The position numbers were made by a program, and so were the translations under genes. From positions 1 to 26,303 of IMG/VR virus record IMGVR_UViG_3300027987_000356: a DNA stretch of 26,303 nucleotides. One strand, written 5' to 3'. This stretch comes from a virus. Shown here piece after piece: positions 18,243-26,303 of this stretch (its first letter is position 1; each line of letters starts with the position of its first letter). Below the pieces are notes generated by a model. It did no database searches. It was not told the DNA's origin and saw nothing but the letters and a program-made list of their open reading frames with translations.

Positions 18243-19475
18243 ATGCCTGCAGTGCTCGAGCTCACCGATGAGCTGGGGAAGCGTGTCTACGCGCCCTGGG
18301 AGATCGACGAGCTCCACAACGTCACGACGCCCGGGCTGAATGTGCTCGCGGCCAAGGGCTCGGCCCGCCTCGGCGGCACCGGGTTCTACGGCGCGGCGAA
18401 CACCCAGGGGAACCACGGCTACGGCCACATCCGACCCGGGGACCCGATCCCTCAGAGCCGGCAGACGCGCGACCGCCAGTGGGTCGCTCGGCCCCAGGTG
18501 CTCGCCGGTTCCTTCCAGCTCGACGGTCTGGCGATGGCCATCGGATCAGGCGACCCGATGACTTTCGCCAACATCTACGACCACAACGTCTCGTCGCTGC
18601 TCAAGCAGATGATGAGGTTCAAGAACCAGATCCTGTACAAGGACGGTTCGGGCCTCATGGCAACGTTCGTGACGCCGGTGGACGACTCGGTCGGTCCGCA
18701 CGTAATGGACGACGTCAGCGGATTCGTCGAGGGCCAGGTCGTCGACGTGATGGACGCGACCGCGACGACGCGGCACGTCTCCGACGCGAAGGTGGTCGCG
18801 GTCGACTGGCCGACGAACAGCCTGACCTTCGACAAGCCGATCCCGGCTGCAGTCGATGCGGGCGACCGGCTCTTCATCGCCGACTCGCAGGCGGCCTCCG
18901 GGGCGATCCTTCCGAAGGATCCGATCGGTCTCGCGGGATCGATCCTTTCGACCGGCGAATACCTCGGGATCAACCGGGACGAAGAGGCGAACTGGCGCGC
19001 GATCAACTACAGCGTCGGAAAGTTCCTGGACGAGGACGTCATCATGCGGATCCGGACTCGGATCCACGTGGAGACGGGTATCTCTCTGCAGGAGATGGGC
19101 GGAGAGTTCGTGATCGCGCTACATCCGATGCAGCTCGACGTCCTCTTCCGACTGGCGATCCCGCGGATCCAGTACGCAGCCGGCGGCGGCTTCGAGCTGG
19201 GCCATGACGGGTCTTTCACGTTCGGTGGGATGAAATTCCTGACGGACTACAACTGCCCGCCCAGCGTGGCGTATGTGGGCGACTGGATGTACCACCAGAC
19301 GCTCTACACGCCGGGCGGCGAGCTCCACATCGACACGGAGTACAACGGCGCCGCCCTCAAGTGGGTGGATGGGTACGACCAGGGGATCGTGGTGGCGAAG
19401 AGCTACTACACCTTCGTCAATCGGAAGCCGGTGTGTTTCGCGCGCCTCTACAACCTCACCGAGGTTGCCCGGTAA
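18243..19475 (+). CDS. Major capsid protein, 410 aa
   Basis: ATG at 18243 has CGGAG nine bases before it. The pattern of an N-terminal arm (ELTDELGKRVYAPWEIDELH), a region ILYKDGSGLMATF at about residues 128-140 matching the D/N-x-LYGDGSG loop of an HK97-fold capsid family, and the later beta-rich AEAxxLPRDP-like stretch support this call. A typical T=7 capsid subunit is 300-420 residues. It forms the icosahedral shell around the packaged DNA. It follows the scaffold and precedes head-completion genes. I see no obvious maturation cleavage site. Confidence 0.8.
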   Translation: MPAVLELTDELGKRVYAPWEIDELHNVTTPGLNVLAAKGSARLGGTGFYGAANTQGNHGYGHIRPGDPIPQSRQTRDRQWVARPQVLAGSFQLDGLAMAIGSGDPMTFANIYDHNVSSLLKQMMRFKNQILYKDGSGLMATFVTPVDDSVGPHVMDDVSGFVEGQVVDVMDATATTRHVSDAKVVAVDWPTNSLTFDKPIPAAVDAGDRLFIADSQAASGAILPKDPIGLAGSILSTGEYLGINRDEEANWRAINYSVGKFLDEDVIMRIRTRIHVETGISLQEMGGEFVIALHPMQLDVLFRLAIPRIQYAAGGGFELGHDGSFTFGGMKFLTDYNCPPSVAYVGDWMYHQTLYTPGGELHIDTEYNGAALKWVDGYDQGIVVAKSYYTFVNRKPVCFARLYNLTEVAR

Positions 19476-19771
19476 TGGCCGTCCTTTCTCACGCCGCGGT
19501 GACGGAACGTCTGCAGATCGGCAACTACGCCGTGCAGACGTTCCGCGCCACGGCGGGAGCGGCGGCCGCCGATGAGTGGATCGCCACGGGGTTTACGACC
19601 ATCGTGGCGGTCCTCGGGTATGCCGTTCTCGGCGCGACCGACAAGGGCATGAACTTTCAACCAAACGCGCGCGGAACGGGAGTCACCGAGGGCACGAATC
19701 CTGGAGACCTCGGCTGCGAGCAGGTGACCGGGAGCGCGGAATTTCAGGTCACCGTATTGGGGAGGCCGTAA
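19475..19771 (+). CDS. Probable small head-decoration protein, 98 aa
   Basis: ATG at 19475 overlaps the capsid TAA (TAATG); the longer frame lies inside the capsid gene. The product is beta-rich with Ala, Thr and Gly (RLQIGNYAVQTFRATAGAAA, ATGFTTIVAVLGYAVLGATD), and ends with a G-S-A-E-F-Q-V-T-V strand that looks like a beta-sandwich edge. Small proteins directly downstream of the capsid gene often decorate the shell. The motif GVTEGTNPGDLGCE resembles ones I remember from such proteins. No membrane span or Cys pair is visible. Confidence 0.55.
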   Translation: MAVLSHAAVTERLQIGNYAVQTFRATAGAAAADEWIATGFTTIVAVLGYAVLGATDKGMNFQPNARGTGVTEGTNPGDLGCEQVTGSAEFQVTVLGRP

Positions 19772-19774
19772 ATC

Positions 19775-20146
19775 ATGGCTGCGAAGACTCCGGTCTCGTA
19801 TGGGACCGCGGGATGGGTGGACCCGATCCTTGGGGCCTACGTGGGTCCGATTGCTACGAGCGAGGACTACCTAACGGACGGGACCTACGACCCATTTGCG
19901 CGGTCGAAGTACACCCAGCGTGAGGTGTTTTTCTCGGACATCGACGATGGCGACACGTGGGCCAGCGGGCTCCCGATCGTCAAGTGCTACTGGTGCGGAG
20001 ACGAGGGCGTCGCCGATGCGTGCCAGGCGAGCGCGGATGCGAACGGACTGGTGACGTTCGAGACCGTATCGACCTCGAACATCTCCGGATTCCTCCTGAT
20101 GTTGCTGGACGACCCGGACGGTCGCTACGGAAAGCGGATCGCGTGA
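19775..20146 (+). CDS. Probable virion protein, 123 aa
   Basis: ATG at 19775 comes three bases after the previous TAA. The sequence is polar and beta-leaning, with aromatic turns (WVDPILGAYVGPIATSEDYL, YDPFARSKYTQREVFFSDID). A small Cys cluster (KCYWCGDEGVADAC) could bind a metal or form a disulfide, which is unusual for this position. The second half (FETVSTSNISGFLLMLLDDP) has strand character. The context suggests a head-completion or minor capsid role. The TGA overlaps the next GTG. Confidence 0.5.
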   Translation: MAAKTPVSYGTAGWVDPILGAYVGPIATSEDYLTDGTYDPFARSKYTQREVFFSDIDDGDTWASGLPIVKCYWCGDEGVADACQASADANGLVTFETVSTSNISGFLLMLLDDPDGRYGKRIA

Positions 20147-20763
20147 GCCGCACTCCGCTCCACGATGAGCTCGATGGGCCGGCTCTGGATCCTGGGGTCC
20201 AGAGCCGGCTTCATCGGCTCGATCCGAACCTGCGGATCACGTGGTCGCGGTGGCAGGTGGACGGAAGAACGAGCCTACCGATCGTCACGCGACGCGGAGA
20301 GCGCATCTATGCTCCGGCGTTCACGCTCTGGCTCTGGTCTCCATCCGAGAGGCGCTGGTTCTGGGTTCAGGAGTACGCGATGCGCAGGCGCGTCGTGAGC
20401 GGCTTGATGACCGCCGACGGAATGCCGGCGACGCGGATGGAGGACATTCCGATCGGTCAGGTCTTCGGTCATGTCCAGGTCGCGGATCTTGAGGGAGCTC
20501 CGTCGCGGAAAGGATCCCCCGGTGCTCTGGCGAGGAAGCGGCTCGACGAGCTGGCGGCGCGCAAGATTCAGAAGGAACGGGAGCACAAGCAGCGCCGGAA
20601 GGAGCTGCTCAAGGCGAACCGGAAGCGGATCGGCGCGCTCGTGTTCGATGGGAAGTCCGGGAAGCGGCAGGCCAAGATCGTCAGTTTCGCGGGCCAAGTC
20701 AATCACTCGACTCCGGGCCAGATCCTTGAGGACGCACGCAAGGATGGATGGGAGGGCGTATGA
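20143..20763 (+). CDS. Hypothetical virion-assembly protein, 206 aa
   Basis: The frame is open from 19957, but GTG at 20143 overlaps the stop of the previous gene (GTGA). The first half has beta strands and aromatics (LRITWSRWQVDGRTSLPIVT, FTLWLWSPSERRWFWVQEYA). A region around 90-115 (SGLMTADGMPATRMEDIPIG) leads to a very basic helix (LARKRLDELAARKIQKEREH, KQRRKELLKANRKR). The C-terminus is short and polar. A basic helix in a late-block protein might contact packaged DNA at the neck. No known family is recognised. Confidence 0.55.
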   Translation: MSRTPLHDELDGPALDPGVQSRLHRLDPNLRITWSRWQVDGRTSLPIVTRRGERIYAPAFTLWLWSPSERRWFWVQEYAMRRRVVSGLMTADGMPATRMEDIPIGQVFGHVQVADLEGAPSRKGSPGALARKRLDELAARKIQKEREHKQRRKELLKANRKRIGALVFDGKSGKRQAKIVSFAGQVNHSTPGQILEDARKDGWEGV

Positions 20764-21401
20764 GTCTGAGAGGGATTCGAGAGAAGGTATTCGTGGTGAT
20801 GAACCCGTTCCCGAAGCCGCCAGATGGCGTGGTCTGGTCAGAGCGCTTTTTCGCGGAGCTGGGGCCGCGAACCGAACGCGGAGATCGACAGCCGATCCGT
20901 GGCGTGAGCATGGCGCGAGAGTTCTCGATGCTCGCCTGCACTTGGCGCTACTCGGGAGGTACGGACGTCGAGCAAATCCATCTGGCAGAGGGCGAGCACT
21001 TCGAGCTCAGGGAGCGAGAGGCGCGTAGCTTCTTGCGAGATCTGGGTCCGCTCGGTTACTGCATGCTCGAAAAGAGCGACGAGTCCTACGTCCAGTCGGA
21101 ACTCCAGAAGGCGGTGAGTCGATCCATCGACTACTACTTGAACCAGAAGAGAGGCATGGACAAGGTCTACGACCTTCAGGGAGTCCAGGGGGACAACGAC
21201 ACCCAGCTCTCTCGCCAGAGATCCGTGCATTGGATCTACTACGTCAACGAAGCCGTGGGTCAGATGCTCACTGAGTACCGAGACGACGGCATGAGCGAGG
21301 ATTTCGGGTCGCGCTGGTTCGCCGCACTGCCAGAGGACTTCCGGTCTCGCTGGCTCGGTAGCAGGGTTCGCTCACGAGCGCGGAAGTCTGCCGCGGCCTA
21401 A
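20760..21401 (+). CDS. Hypothetical virion-assembly protein, 213 aa
   Basis: ATG at 20760 overlaps the previous TGA (ATGA). The N-terminal part holds a strand and Pro-rich loop (VFVVMNPFPKPPDGVVWSER), then a Cys/Trp strand (FSMLACTWRYSGGTDVEQI). The middle is helical (FELREREARSFLRDLGPLGY). A long helix with SIDYYLNQKRGMDKVYDLQG and a C-terminal basic helix (SRWLGSRVRSRARKSAAA) follow. The position between capsid and neck genes suggests head-tail joining. No clear homologue can be named. Confidence 0.55.
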   Translation: MSLRGIREKVFVVMNPFPKPPDGVVWSERFFAELGPRTERGDRQPIRGVSMAREFSMLACTWRYSGGTDVEQIHLAEGEHFELREREARSFLRDLGPLGYCMLEKSDESYVQSELQKAVSRSIDYYLNQKRGMDKVYDLQGVQGDNDTQLSRQRSVHWIYYVNEAVGQMLTEYRDDGMSEDFGSRWFAALPEDFRSRWLGSRVRSRARKSAAA

Positions 21402-21413
21402 CGGAGGTGGGCC

Positions 21414-22127
21414 GTGCCCAGGGTACGACGGCAATGGTCCGACTTCGAGGCCCAGATCCGGAGGTGGATGCGCGAGGAGGATGAGGCGAACTCCGATGTG
21501 ACGGAGAACGACCTACTCGACTGCTGGAACGCCTCCTTGGATCTGCGCGCGGGTCAGATGGACGAGTCGCAGGAGGGCTGGAACACCGACAGCTTCTCCG
21601 TCGACATTGCGAAAGACCTGCGTCTCTACACGAAGCCGGAGGGCGCCGAGCGCATCCGGCGTGTCTCGATGCTGAGCGACGACGGGACTCGGCTGATCCC
21701 ACTGGTCCGAGACAACCGGATCGGCCTGTCTGTGGCTCTCCTCTCGACGAACACGGTCGGGAATGACGGAGTGATCCCTCGCTGGCGGCCTCGCGGCGAG
21801 TTCATCCTGATCGAACCGCCCTTTACCGCGGCGAAGACTGCTGGTCTCGTGGTCGAAGCGGACAGCGCGCCGATCTACTTCTCCGGGAACGACGCCGACA
21901 AGCTCGACCTTCGCTTTCCGGTTCGACTGGAGACTCTGCTGATCTACGACACGGTGGCCCTGCTGCTGGGAATCGAAGACCAGATGGGGAACACGGTAAG
22001 CGAGGACCCGCGAGAGCTTTCTCGGTTCCAGCTAGTCCATCGCAAGTACGAGCTCTGGTGGGAGGGCTACATCTCCGACCTGAGTTCCGACCCTGTCTTC
22101 GCGCGACCTGCGCCGTGGGCTGACTGA
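21414..22127 (+). CDS. Probable head-to-tail adaptor, 237 aa
   Basis: GTG at 21414 has GGAGGTGGGCC before it. The order after capsid and before nozzle matches the P22 gp4-type adaptor position. Residues 15-50 are helical (QIRRWMREEDEANSDVTEND) with DLLDCWNASLDLRAGQM after it, similar in pattern to head-completion adaptors. The middle is beta-rich, and the C-terminal third has a hydrophobic helix (LLIYDTVALLLGIEDQMGN) and an aromatic end. It would bind the portal ring and hold the tail. The role is inferred from order and helix pattern. Confidence 0.55.
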   Translation: MPRVRRQWSDFEAQIRRWMREEDEANSDVTENDLLDCWNASLDLRAGQMDESQEGWNTDSFSVDIAKDLRLYTKPEGAERIRRVSMLSDDGTRLIPLVRDNRIGLSVALLSTNTVGNDGVIPRWRPRGEFILIEPPFTAAKTAGLVVEADSAPIYFSGNDADKLDLRFPVRLETLLIYDTVALLLGIEDQMGNTVSEDPRELSRFQLVHRKYELWWEGYISDLSSDPVFARPAPWAD

Positions 22128-24535
22128 TGCGCAACAAACGCCGATTAGCCTCACACAAGCTATCGCTCTCTTCCGGGCTTCGGACGAACTTCCGGCCCGA
22201 GGAGGATGCTGGAGTCGCATGGCTGTCGTCTCAGAACATGGACGGATTCGACGAGTTCCGATCCGTCGGGAAGATCCCTGGATCCGAGCGGGTATCGGAT
22301 TCTCACGGCGCTGCGGTCAAGAGCCTCCACTATTTCGAGTATACCTCTCTAGAGGGAGCTCGAACGCGAGAGGCCTTATCTATATCAGACGGCAAGCTAT
22401 TCAGAATCAACGCCGATAAGTCTTTGACGGAGCTTTACAGCGGCCTGGTGAGCGAGCCGATGTCTGCTTTGACTGTCGGCAACGAAATCCATCTGACGTC
22501 CGAAAACCAGAGGTCACTCCCTACGGGAGGCGTCCAGTGGGACGGATACGAAGCGCGGAATTGGGGCCTGATCGCACCTGGAGCTACGCCTACGGTGCAT
22601 CTTGCACTGGACGATGACACGGGCTTCACATCGAATGCAGACACGGTTCACAGTGTCGACAGCTCCGTCAAGAGAGATGCAACCGCTAGCATCCGCGTAG
22701 ACAAGACCGGAACGACTGTCGTGGATGGATCCATCGGTATCGGAAGTTTGAGCCTGGATTTGACTGTAGGCGGAGACCTTCTTTATATCTGGCTGTTCGT
22801 ACCTGCGGGTGCCATGCAGGTCATGCAGACCAGTCCGGCTGTCCAGGTCCGATACGGAGATGCTGCGCTCGCAAACACCGACGACATCAATTTTGACGTC
22901 GGCGTTCTGAGGCGCGGGTGGAATCTTCTAGCGTGGGACAAAACCGCACCGACAGGCACGACTGGATCGGGAGCCACGCTGAGCTCGATCTCGAAAGTGG
23001 CTCTTACCTTCTATCTCAACGGAACAGGTCAGACTCAGTCCGGCTTCCGATGGGACATATTCTACGGCACCGACGAAGGGTCTCCTACTGCAGCGGTCGG
23101 AGCCTCCGGGACCATTTCTGCAGCAGTTCGGTATCGAGTGACTTTCGTCGATGACCGCGGCTTCGAAAGTAACGCAGGATCCGCGAGCAACTCCGTGAGC
23201 CCGTCCTCTCAGCAGGTGAGCCTGACGTCGATCCCGATTTCTGCGGACAGCTCCGTGATCGCTCGTCGCATTTACCGCGACAAGAACGGAGACGGAATCT
23301 ACTTGTTCGTCGATCAGATCGACGACAACGCAACGACTGCATACGCAGACAATACTTCCGACTCTTCTCTTGGAATAAGCCAGCCTCCACTTGCCGGTGA
23401 TGCGGACTTCGACAACTCTCCACCCGAGAGATTCCGCGACATCGCGCTGCATGAGAATCGCGTGATCGGGATCATCGCCGAGGATCCTAGCGTGATTGCG
23501 TTATCAAACGTGAACGGCCACGACGGTTTCCCGATCGTAGATCAACTACTCTTCGAGGATGAGCTGATTGCGTTCGAGAAGCATGCTCTCGGTACGCTGA
23601 TATACGCGACCGACAAGATCCTTCTTCTGACGGGGCTGGGCACTTTGTCCGACCCGGCCGAGGCGATCGAGACTACGAACCAGAGTGGGACGAACGGCAC
23701 TCGCTCAGTGGCGCGAACAAAGGGGCTCAACGTCACAGTTCGCGAGGTTGAAGTCTTCCTGGTCTCCGATCCATTCGACCCGTGGCAGTTGAACTTCCCG
23801 GTGCTCGATCAGTTCCGGGAGCTTGACGTCACTGCCTTGAGCGACATGCACATCCTGCACGACCGATCACGGTTCAGCGTTCACTTCATCGGGAAGACGG
23901 GCGCGACCTACGACACCTGGCTGAAGTACCAGTACGGCACTGCGGGCCAGTTCGAGGTCACGGGCGACGGCCCCGGCGTGGATCCGCAGGATCTGCGACA
24001 GGGCGCCTGGCGCACGATCTCGCTCCCGGCTTCGGTGGACCCGCAGTGTTCGGAGATGATCGAGCGTAGCCCGGACCGGGAGGAGCTCTGGATCGGCGGC
24101 GGCGATGGCTACGTGTACCACCTCTTCGACGATCCGGACGATGGAGCCGACTGGGCGGAGCAGCTCTCGAGCTCTCCGGTATCGGCCGAGGTGGAGTGGC
24201 AGGCGGTGCCTCTGGGCGTGACGGCGCACGCGCGAGGGCGGCCGCGCTACTTTGCGGTGGACGGGGTGTTTCCGGCGCAGTCGACCTGGACGGTGACGTT
24301 GACGCTGCTCGAGTCGCCAGAAGGTCCGGTGTACAAAACGGTCGTGTTCACGATGGTGCTGGGGCCCGGTGAGAGCTCTCCGATCCAGTCGATTCCCCGG
24401 AGCCTCGTGGGGATGCACGCGGAGTGGTGCCAGGTGAAGCTCTCGAATGCGACGGCCGGGGGAGTGGGGCTCTTCCGGAACGTGGAGCTCTTCTATATCC
24501 CGCGCGGTGATTTCCGCGGAGCGAGGGCGGCCTGA
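22127..24535 (+). CDS. Probable tail nozzle or stabilisation protein, 802 aa
   Basis: ATG at 22127 overlaps the previous TGA. The sequence is beta-rich throughout with spaced blade-like repeats (SISDGKLFRINADKSLTELY, LTVGNEIHLTSENQ, LYIWLFVPAG, VNGHDGFPIVDQLLF, GDGYVYHLFDDPD), as in the beta-propeller nozzles of P22 gp10- or T7 gp12-like proteins. An fn3-like region (about 310-410) contains AAVRYRVTFVDDRGFESNAG and a RRIYRDKNGDGIYLF strand. GC is about 48% at 22321-22440 but 68% at 24061-24180, so two parts of the gene may have separate origins. No peptidase or lysozyme domain is evident. Confidence 0.62.
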   Translation: MRNKRRLASHKLSLSSGLRTNFRPEEDAGVAWLSSQNMDGFDEFRSVGKIPGSERVSDSHGAAVKSLHYFEYTSLEGARTREALSISDGKLFRINADKSLTELYSGLVSEPMSALTVGNEIHLTSENQRSLPTGGVQWDGYEARNWGLIAPGATPTVHLALDDDTGFTSNADTVHSVDSSVKRDATASIRVDKTGTTVVDGSIGIGSLSLDLTVGGDLLYIWLFVPAGAMQVMQTSPAVQVRYGDAALANTDDINFDVGVLRRGWNLLAWDKTAPTGTTGSGATLSSISKVALTFYLNGTGQTQSGFRWDIFYGTDEGSPTAAVGASGTISAAVRYRVTFVDDRGFESNAGSASNSVSPSSQQVSLTSIPISADSSVIARRIYRDKNGDGIYLFVDQIDDNATTAYADNTSDSSLGISQPPLAGDADFDNSPPERFRDIALHENRVIGIIAEDPSVIALSNVNGHDGFPIVDQLLFEDELIAFEKHALGTLIYATDKILLLTGLGTLSDPAEAIETTNQSGTNGTRSVARTKGLNVTVREVEVFLVSDPFDPWQLNFPVLDQFRELDVTALSDMHILHDRSRFSVHFIGKTGATYDTWLKYQYGTAGQFEVTGDGPGVDPQDLRQGAWRTISLPASVDPQCSEMIERSPDREELWIGGGDGYVYHLFDDPDDGADWAEQLSSSPVSAEVEWQAVPLGVTAHARGRPRYFAVDGVFPAQSTWTVTLTLLESPEGPVYKTVVFTMVLGPGESSPIQSIPRSLVGMHAEWCQVKLSNATAGGVGLFRNVELFYIPRGDFRGARAA

Positions 24536-25794
24536 TGGCCTCAAGGCACGCGCAGCAGCGCCTGCGCACGATCGGGAGCCTGACGCTCGAGGGAGAGCAA
24601 CAGGCGGAGGCGCGGCGCGCAGGAGCCGAGCAGACGCTCCAGGCTGGCGAGCGCCTGCTGGGGACCGGCGCGCAGGTCTCCGGGGATCTCTTCGAGGGGA
24701 CGGGAGTTTCTGCGGCGGAGGCGCCCTACGTCGGCCGCTATGTCCTAGACGAGGGCGCGGCCCTGCAGTCGCTCAGCAAGCGGCGCCTGCCGGAGCTTCA
24801 GGCCGGCATGAAGGACGCGAACGACCTGCTCGACCGGGCGCAGGAGCTCGCTCGGGTCGGGAACACGCAGGGAGCCGAGGAGCTGCGCGCCCAGGCAGAG
24901 GGCGCACTCCTGGCGAAGCTGGGAGGCGGCGCGGGCGCCTACGGGTCGCTCGCGAAGAACCTGTTCTCGCTGCAGGGCAATCCCGAGCTCGAGGCGCGCG
25001 CGCAGCTGTCCTCCCCGACGGCCCGAACCGTCGGCGGGATGGTCCAAACCGGGCAGGCGCTCACCGACCCGATGTCGGACGAATCCCAGCGGATCCTGGC
25101 CGCGATCCAAGGTGCCCCTGTCGCCGCGCTCGAGCAGGGCGGGGCCTCCGCGAAGGAGGCGATCGATCTGGGGCTCGAGTCGAGCCTGCGCAGCCTGAAC
25201 TCAGGGGCGCGTGGGATCCAGCGCCAGGTGAGGGACCTCGGTGCCTCGAGGGGCGGCGCCGCGCGGCCGTTTCAGGAGATGGCGCTTTCGGGCCGCATGA
25301 TGGAGCAGATCGAGGGGGCGCGAGCGCAAGCCTACACCAACGCGGCGCAGTCGAAGGCGGAGATCGAGGCGAACATCTCGACGCAGAAGGCCGCCGTTCT
25401 CGCCGAGTCCGGTAAGTGGTTCGAGTCATTCCGGCAACAGTACGCGACGAACGCGACCGCGCTTGCGCAGTCGTTCCTTCAGAATCAGGGCGGGATCCGC
25501 GAGCAGTTCCAGGGAGCACTCGACAATCTTGCGGCGCTTGGCGCGCAGCTCGGCACGAAGATGAACGATACGGAACTCGCGATCACTGAGATGAGTCACC
25601 AGGAAGAAATGATGAAGCAACAGTTTCGGCTGGAGCGCGCTGCGTTTTTCGAGCAGAGCGCTTTCGACATGTTCGTACGGATGCCGTGGAATGAGATCCA
25701 GCCGACGACGATCAACCAGAATCTCAACACGGCGAGTCAGACGTTCTCGAACATCATCGGATCGTTCGGCGGCATGCTGGGCGGAGGTGGATGA
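24535..25794 (+). CDS. Probable internal virion or ejection protein, 419 aa
   Basis: ATG at 24535 overlaps the previous TGA. The product is almost all helix, rich in Ala, Gln, Glu and Leu, with a Gly-rich end (IIGSFGGMLGGGG). Long coiled-coil segments occur early (QRLRTIGSLTLEGEQQAEAR) and late (ISTQKAAVLAESGKWFESFR, HQEEMMKQQFRLERAAFFEQ). Two Gly-rich breaks (about 125-140 and 235-245) may be hinges. In podoviruses such proteins lie after the tail genes, are packed in the head and form a channel on infection. No lytic enzyme domain is visible. Confidence 0.55.
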   Translation: MASRHAQQRLRTIGSLTLEGEQQAEARRAGAEQTLQAGERLLGTGAQVSGDLFEGTGVSAAEAPYVGRYVLDEGAALQSLSKRRLPELQAGMKDANDLLDRAQELARVGNTQGAEELRAQAEGALLAKLGGGAGAYGSLAKNLFSLQGNPELEARAQLSSPTARTVGGMVQTGQALTDPMSDESQRILAAIQGAPVAALEQGGASAKEAIDLGLESSLRSLNSGARGIQRQVRDLGASRGGAARPFQEMALSGRMMEQIEGARAQAYTNAAQSKAEIEANISTQKAAVLAESGKWFESFRQQYATNATALAQSFLQNQGGIREQFQGALDNLAALGAQLGTKMNDTELAITEMSHQEEMMKQQFRLERAAFFEQSAFDMFVRMPWNEIQPTTINQNLNTASQTFSNIIGSFGGMLGGGG

Positions 25795-26303
25795 TGGGTG
25801 ACTTCTTCCAGACCCCGCCGCCCTCGAGACCCTTCTCTGCGATTGGCGGCGGCGGCCGAGTCGATCTCGCAGCCATGCGCGAGCGGCAGCATGATCGCGC
25901 GCAGCGGATCCAGTGGGAGGAGCAAGGGGGACCCGCGCTCGCGCAGCAGTACGAAGAGGCGTTCGCGCCGGCCAAGGAAGCCCAGGCCGAGGCCGAGAAG
26001 GCCGAGGCGGGGAGCCCCGAGCAGCTCGCCGCGCACGGTCGCTACCTGCAGTCGATCTCGAAGGGCATGCGCACGATGCTGCCGAAGCTGATGGGGCTCA
26101 GCGCGGGGGCGAATCCCTATGCACGACAGGCCGCCCAGGCGGGGACGCAGCAGCTCCTGCAGATGTACCAGATGGAGCTGCAGGCCGCTCAACAGGGCCA
26201 GGCGTCGAGGAGCGCCGCGCTGCAGGACGAGGTGAGTCGGGAGCAACTGGCGGACATGCGCGAGGCTCGCGCGGAGCGCCGCGACCTGGCCCCGCTGCGC
26301 AGG
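25794..26303 (+). CDS. Probable internal virion protein, cut by the right window edge
   Basis: ATG at 25794 overlaps the preceding TGA and has GGAGGTGG before it; ATG 25791 is in the same frame. The frame runs open for 170 codons to base 26303. After a Pro/Gly-rich start (FFQTPPPSRPFSAIGGGGR) the sequence is Gln/Glu/Ala-rich and helical (AQAEAEKAEAGSPEQLAAHG, QQLLQMYQMELQAAQQGQA), much like the previous gene. The two may form an ejection complex. Any enzymatic domain would be beyond the window. Confidence 0.6.
   Translation, partial: MGDFFQTPPPSRPFSAIGGGGRVDLAAMRERQHDRAQRIQWEEQGGPALAQQYEEAFAPAKEAQAEAEKAEAGSPEQLAAHGRYLQSISKGMRTMLPKLMGLSAGANPYARQAAQAGTQQLLQMYQMELQAAQQGQASRSAALQDEVSREQLADMREARAERRDLAPLRR

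Noticed and set aside
16971-18428. Long antisense frame of 485 codons over portal and scaffold genes
   Set aside because: It is a GC-rich shadow: no ribosome binding site, Arg/Leu/Pro-rich product, and it lies opposite two well-supported structural genes.
1-26303. CRISPR arrays, insertion sequences, integrase and tRNA genes
   Set aside because: No regular repeat-spacer pattern, transposase or recombinase motif, or cloverleaf sequence was seen on either strand.

Overview
The window is a GC-rich segment of a tailed bacteriophage genome (Caudoviricetes) or an equivalent prophage. The evidence is an unbroken virion-assembly block on the right: small and large terminase, portal, scaffold, major capsid protein, head-completion genes, a long tail-nozzle-like protein and two probable ejection proteins. 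No tail sheath, tail tube or tape-measure gene follows the capsid genes, and the head genes pass straight into an 802-residue nozzle-like protein, so a short-tailed (podovirus-like) particle is the best guess. The host cannot be named from the sequence. High GC, strong GGAGG-type ribosome binding sites, Sec-type signal peptides and a lipobox fit a GC-rich Gram-negative host. No integrase, replication, tRNA or CRISPR feature was found.

Transcription changes direction three times. (1) 1-4448 leftward: seventeen very small, tightly coupled genes, including three single-span membrane peptides of 28, 50 and 33 residues and a C2HC zinc-finger protein. (2) 4449-6023 rightward: a divergent control region, a ribbon-helix-helix-like regulator, a basic protein, about 355 bases of mostly non-coding DNA with repeats, then two small genes. 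(3) 6024-8217: a convergent terminator zone, then seven leftward genes including a small lipoprotein. (4) 8218-26303 rightward: a second divergent promoter zone, small genes mixed with tail-fibre or adhesin-like proteins, then the packaging, head and tail block to the right edge.

Almost every gene pair is joined by a 4-base ATGA/GTGA overlap, a TGATG/TAATG overlap or a 1-2 base gap, so translation is probably coupled within each block. The terminase pair cuts and pumps DNA through the portal into a shell built from scaffold and capsid protein. The genes at 19475-22127 probably complete and close the head. The 22127 gene probably forms the tail nozzle, and the 24535 and 25794 genes probably supply internal proteins released at infection.

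The most unusual points are: three structural-looking proteins upstream of the terminase (8949, 10390, 11507) that each start with a Sec-like signal sequence and carry cysteines; sharp base-composition shifts inside the 10390 and 22127 genes, suggesting module exchange; four tiny membrane peptides; a conserved translation-start leader repeated in front of three leftward genes; and CACGYAAGTG-like sites around the start of the ribbon-helix-helix gene. Most small genes have no recognisable function and are described only by visible features.
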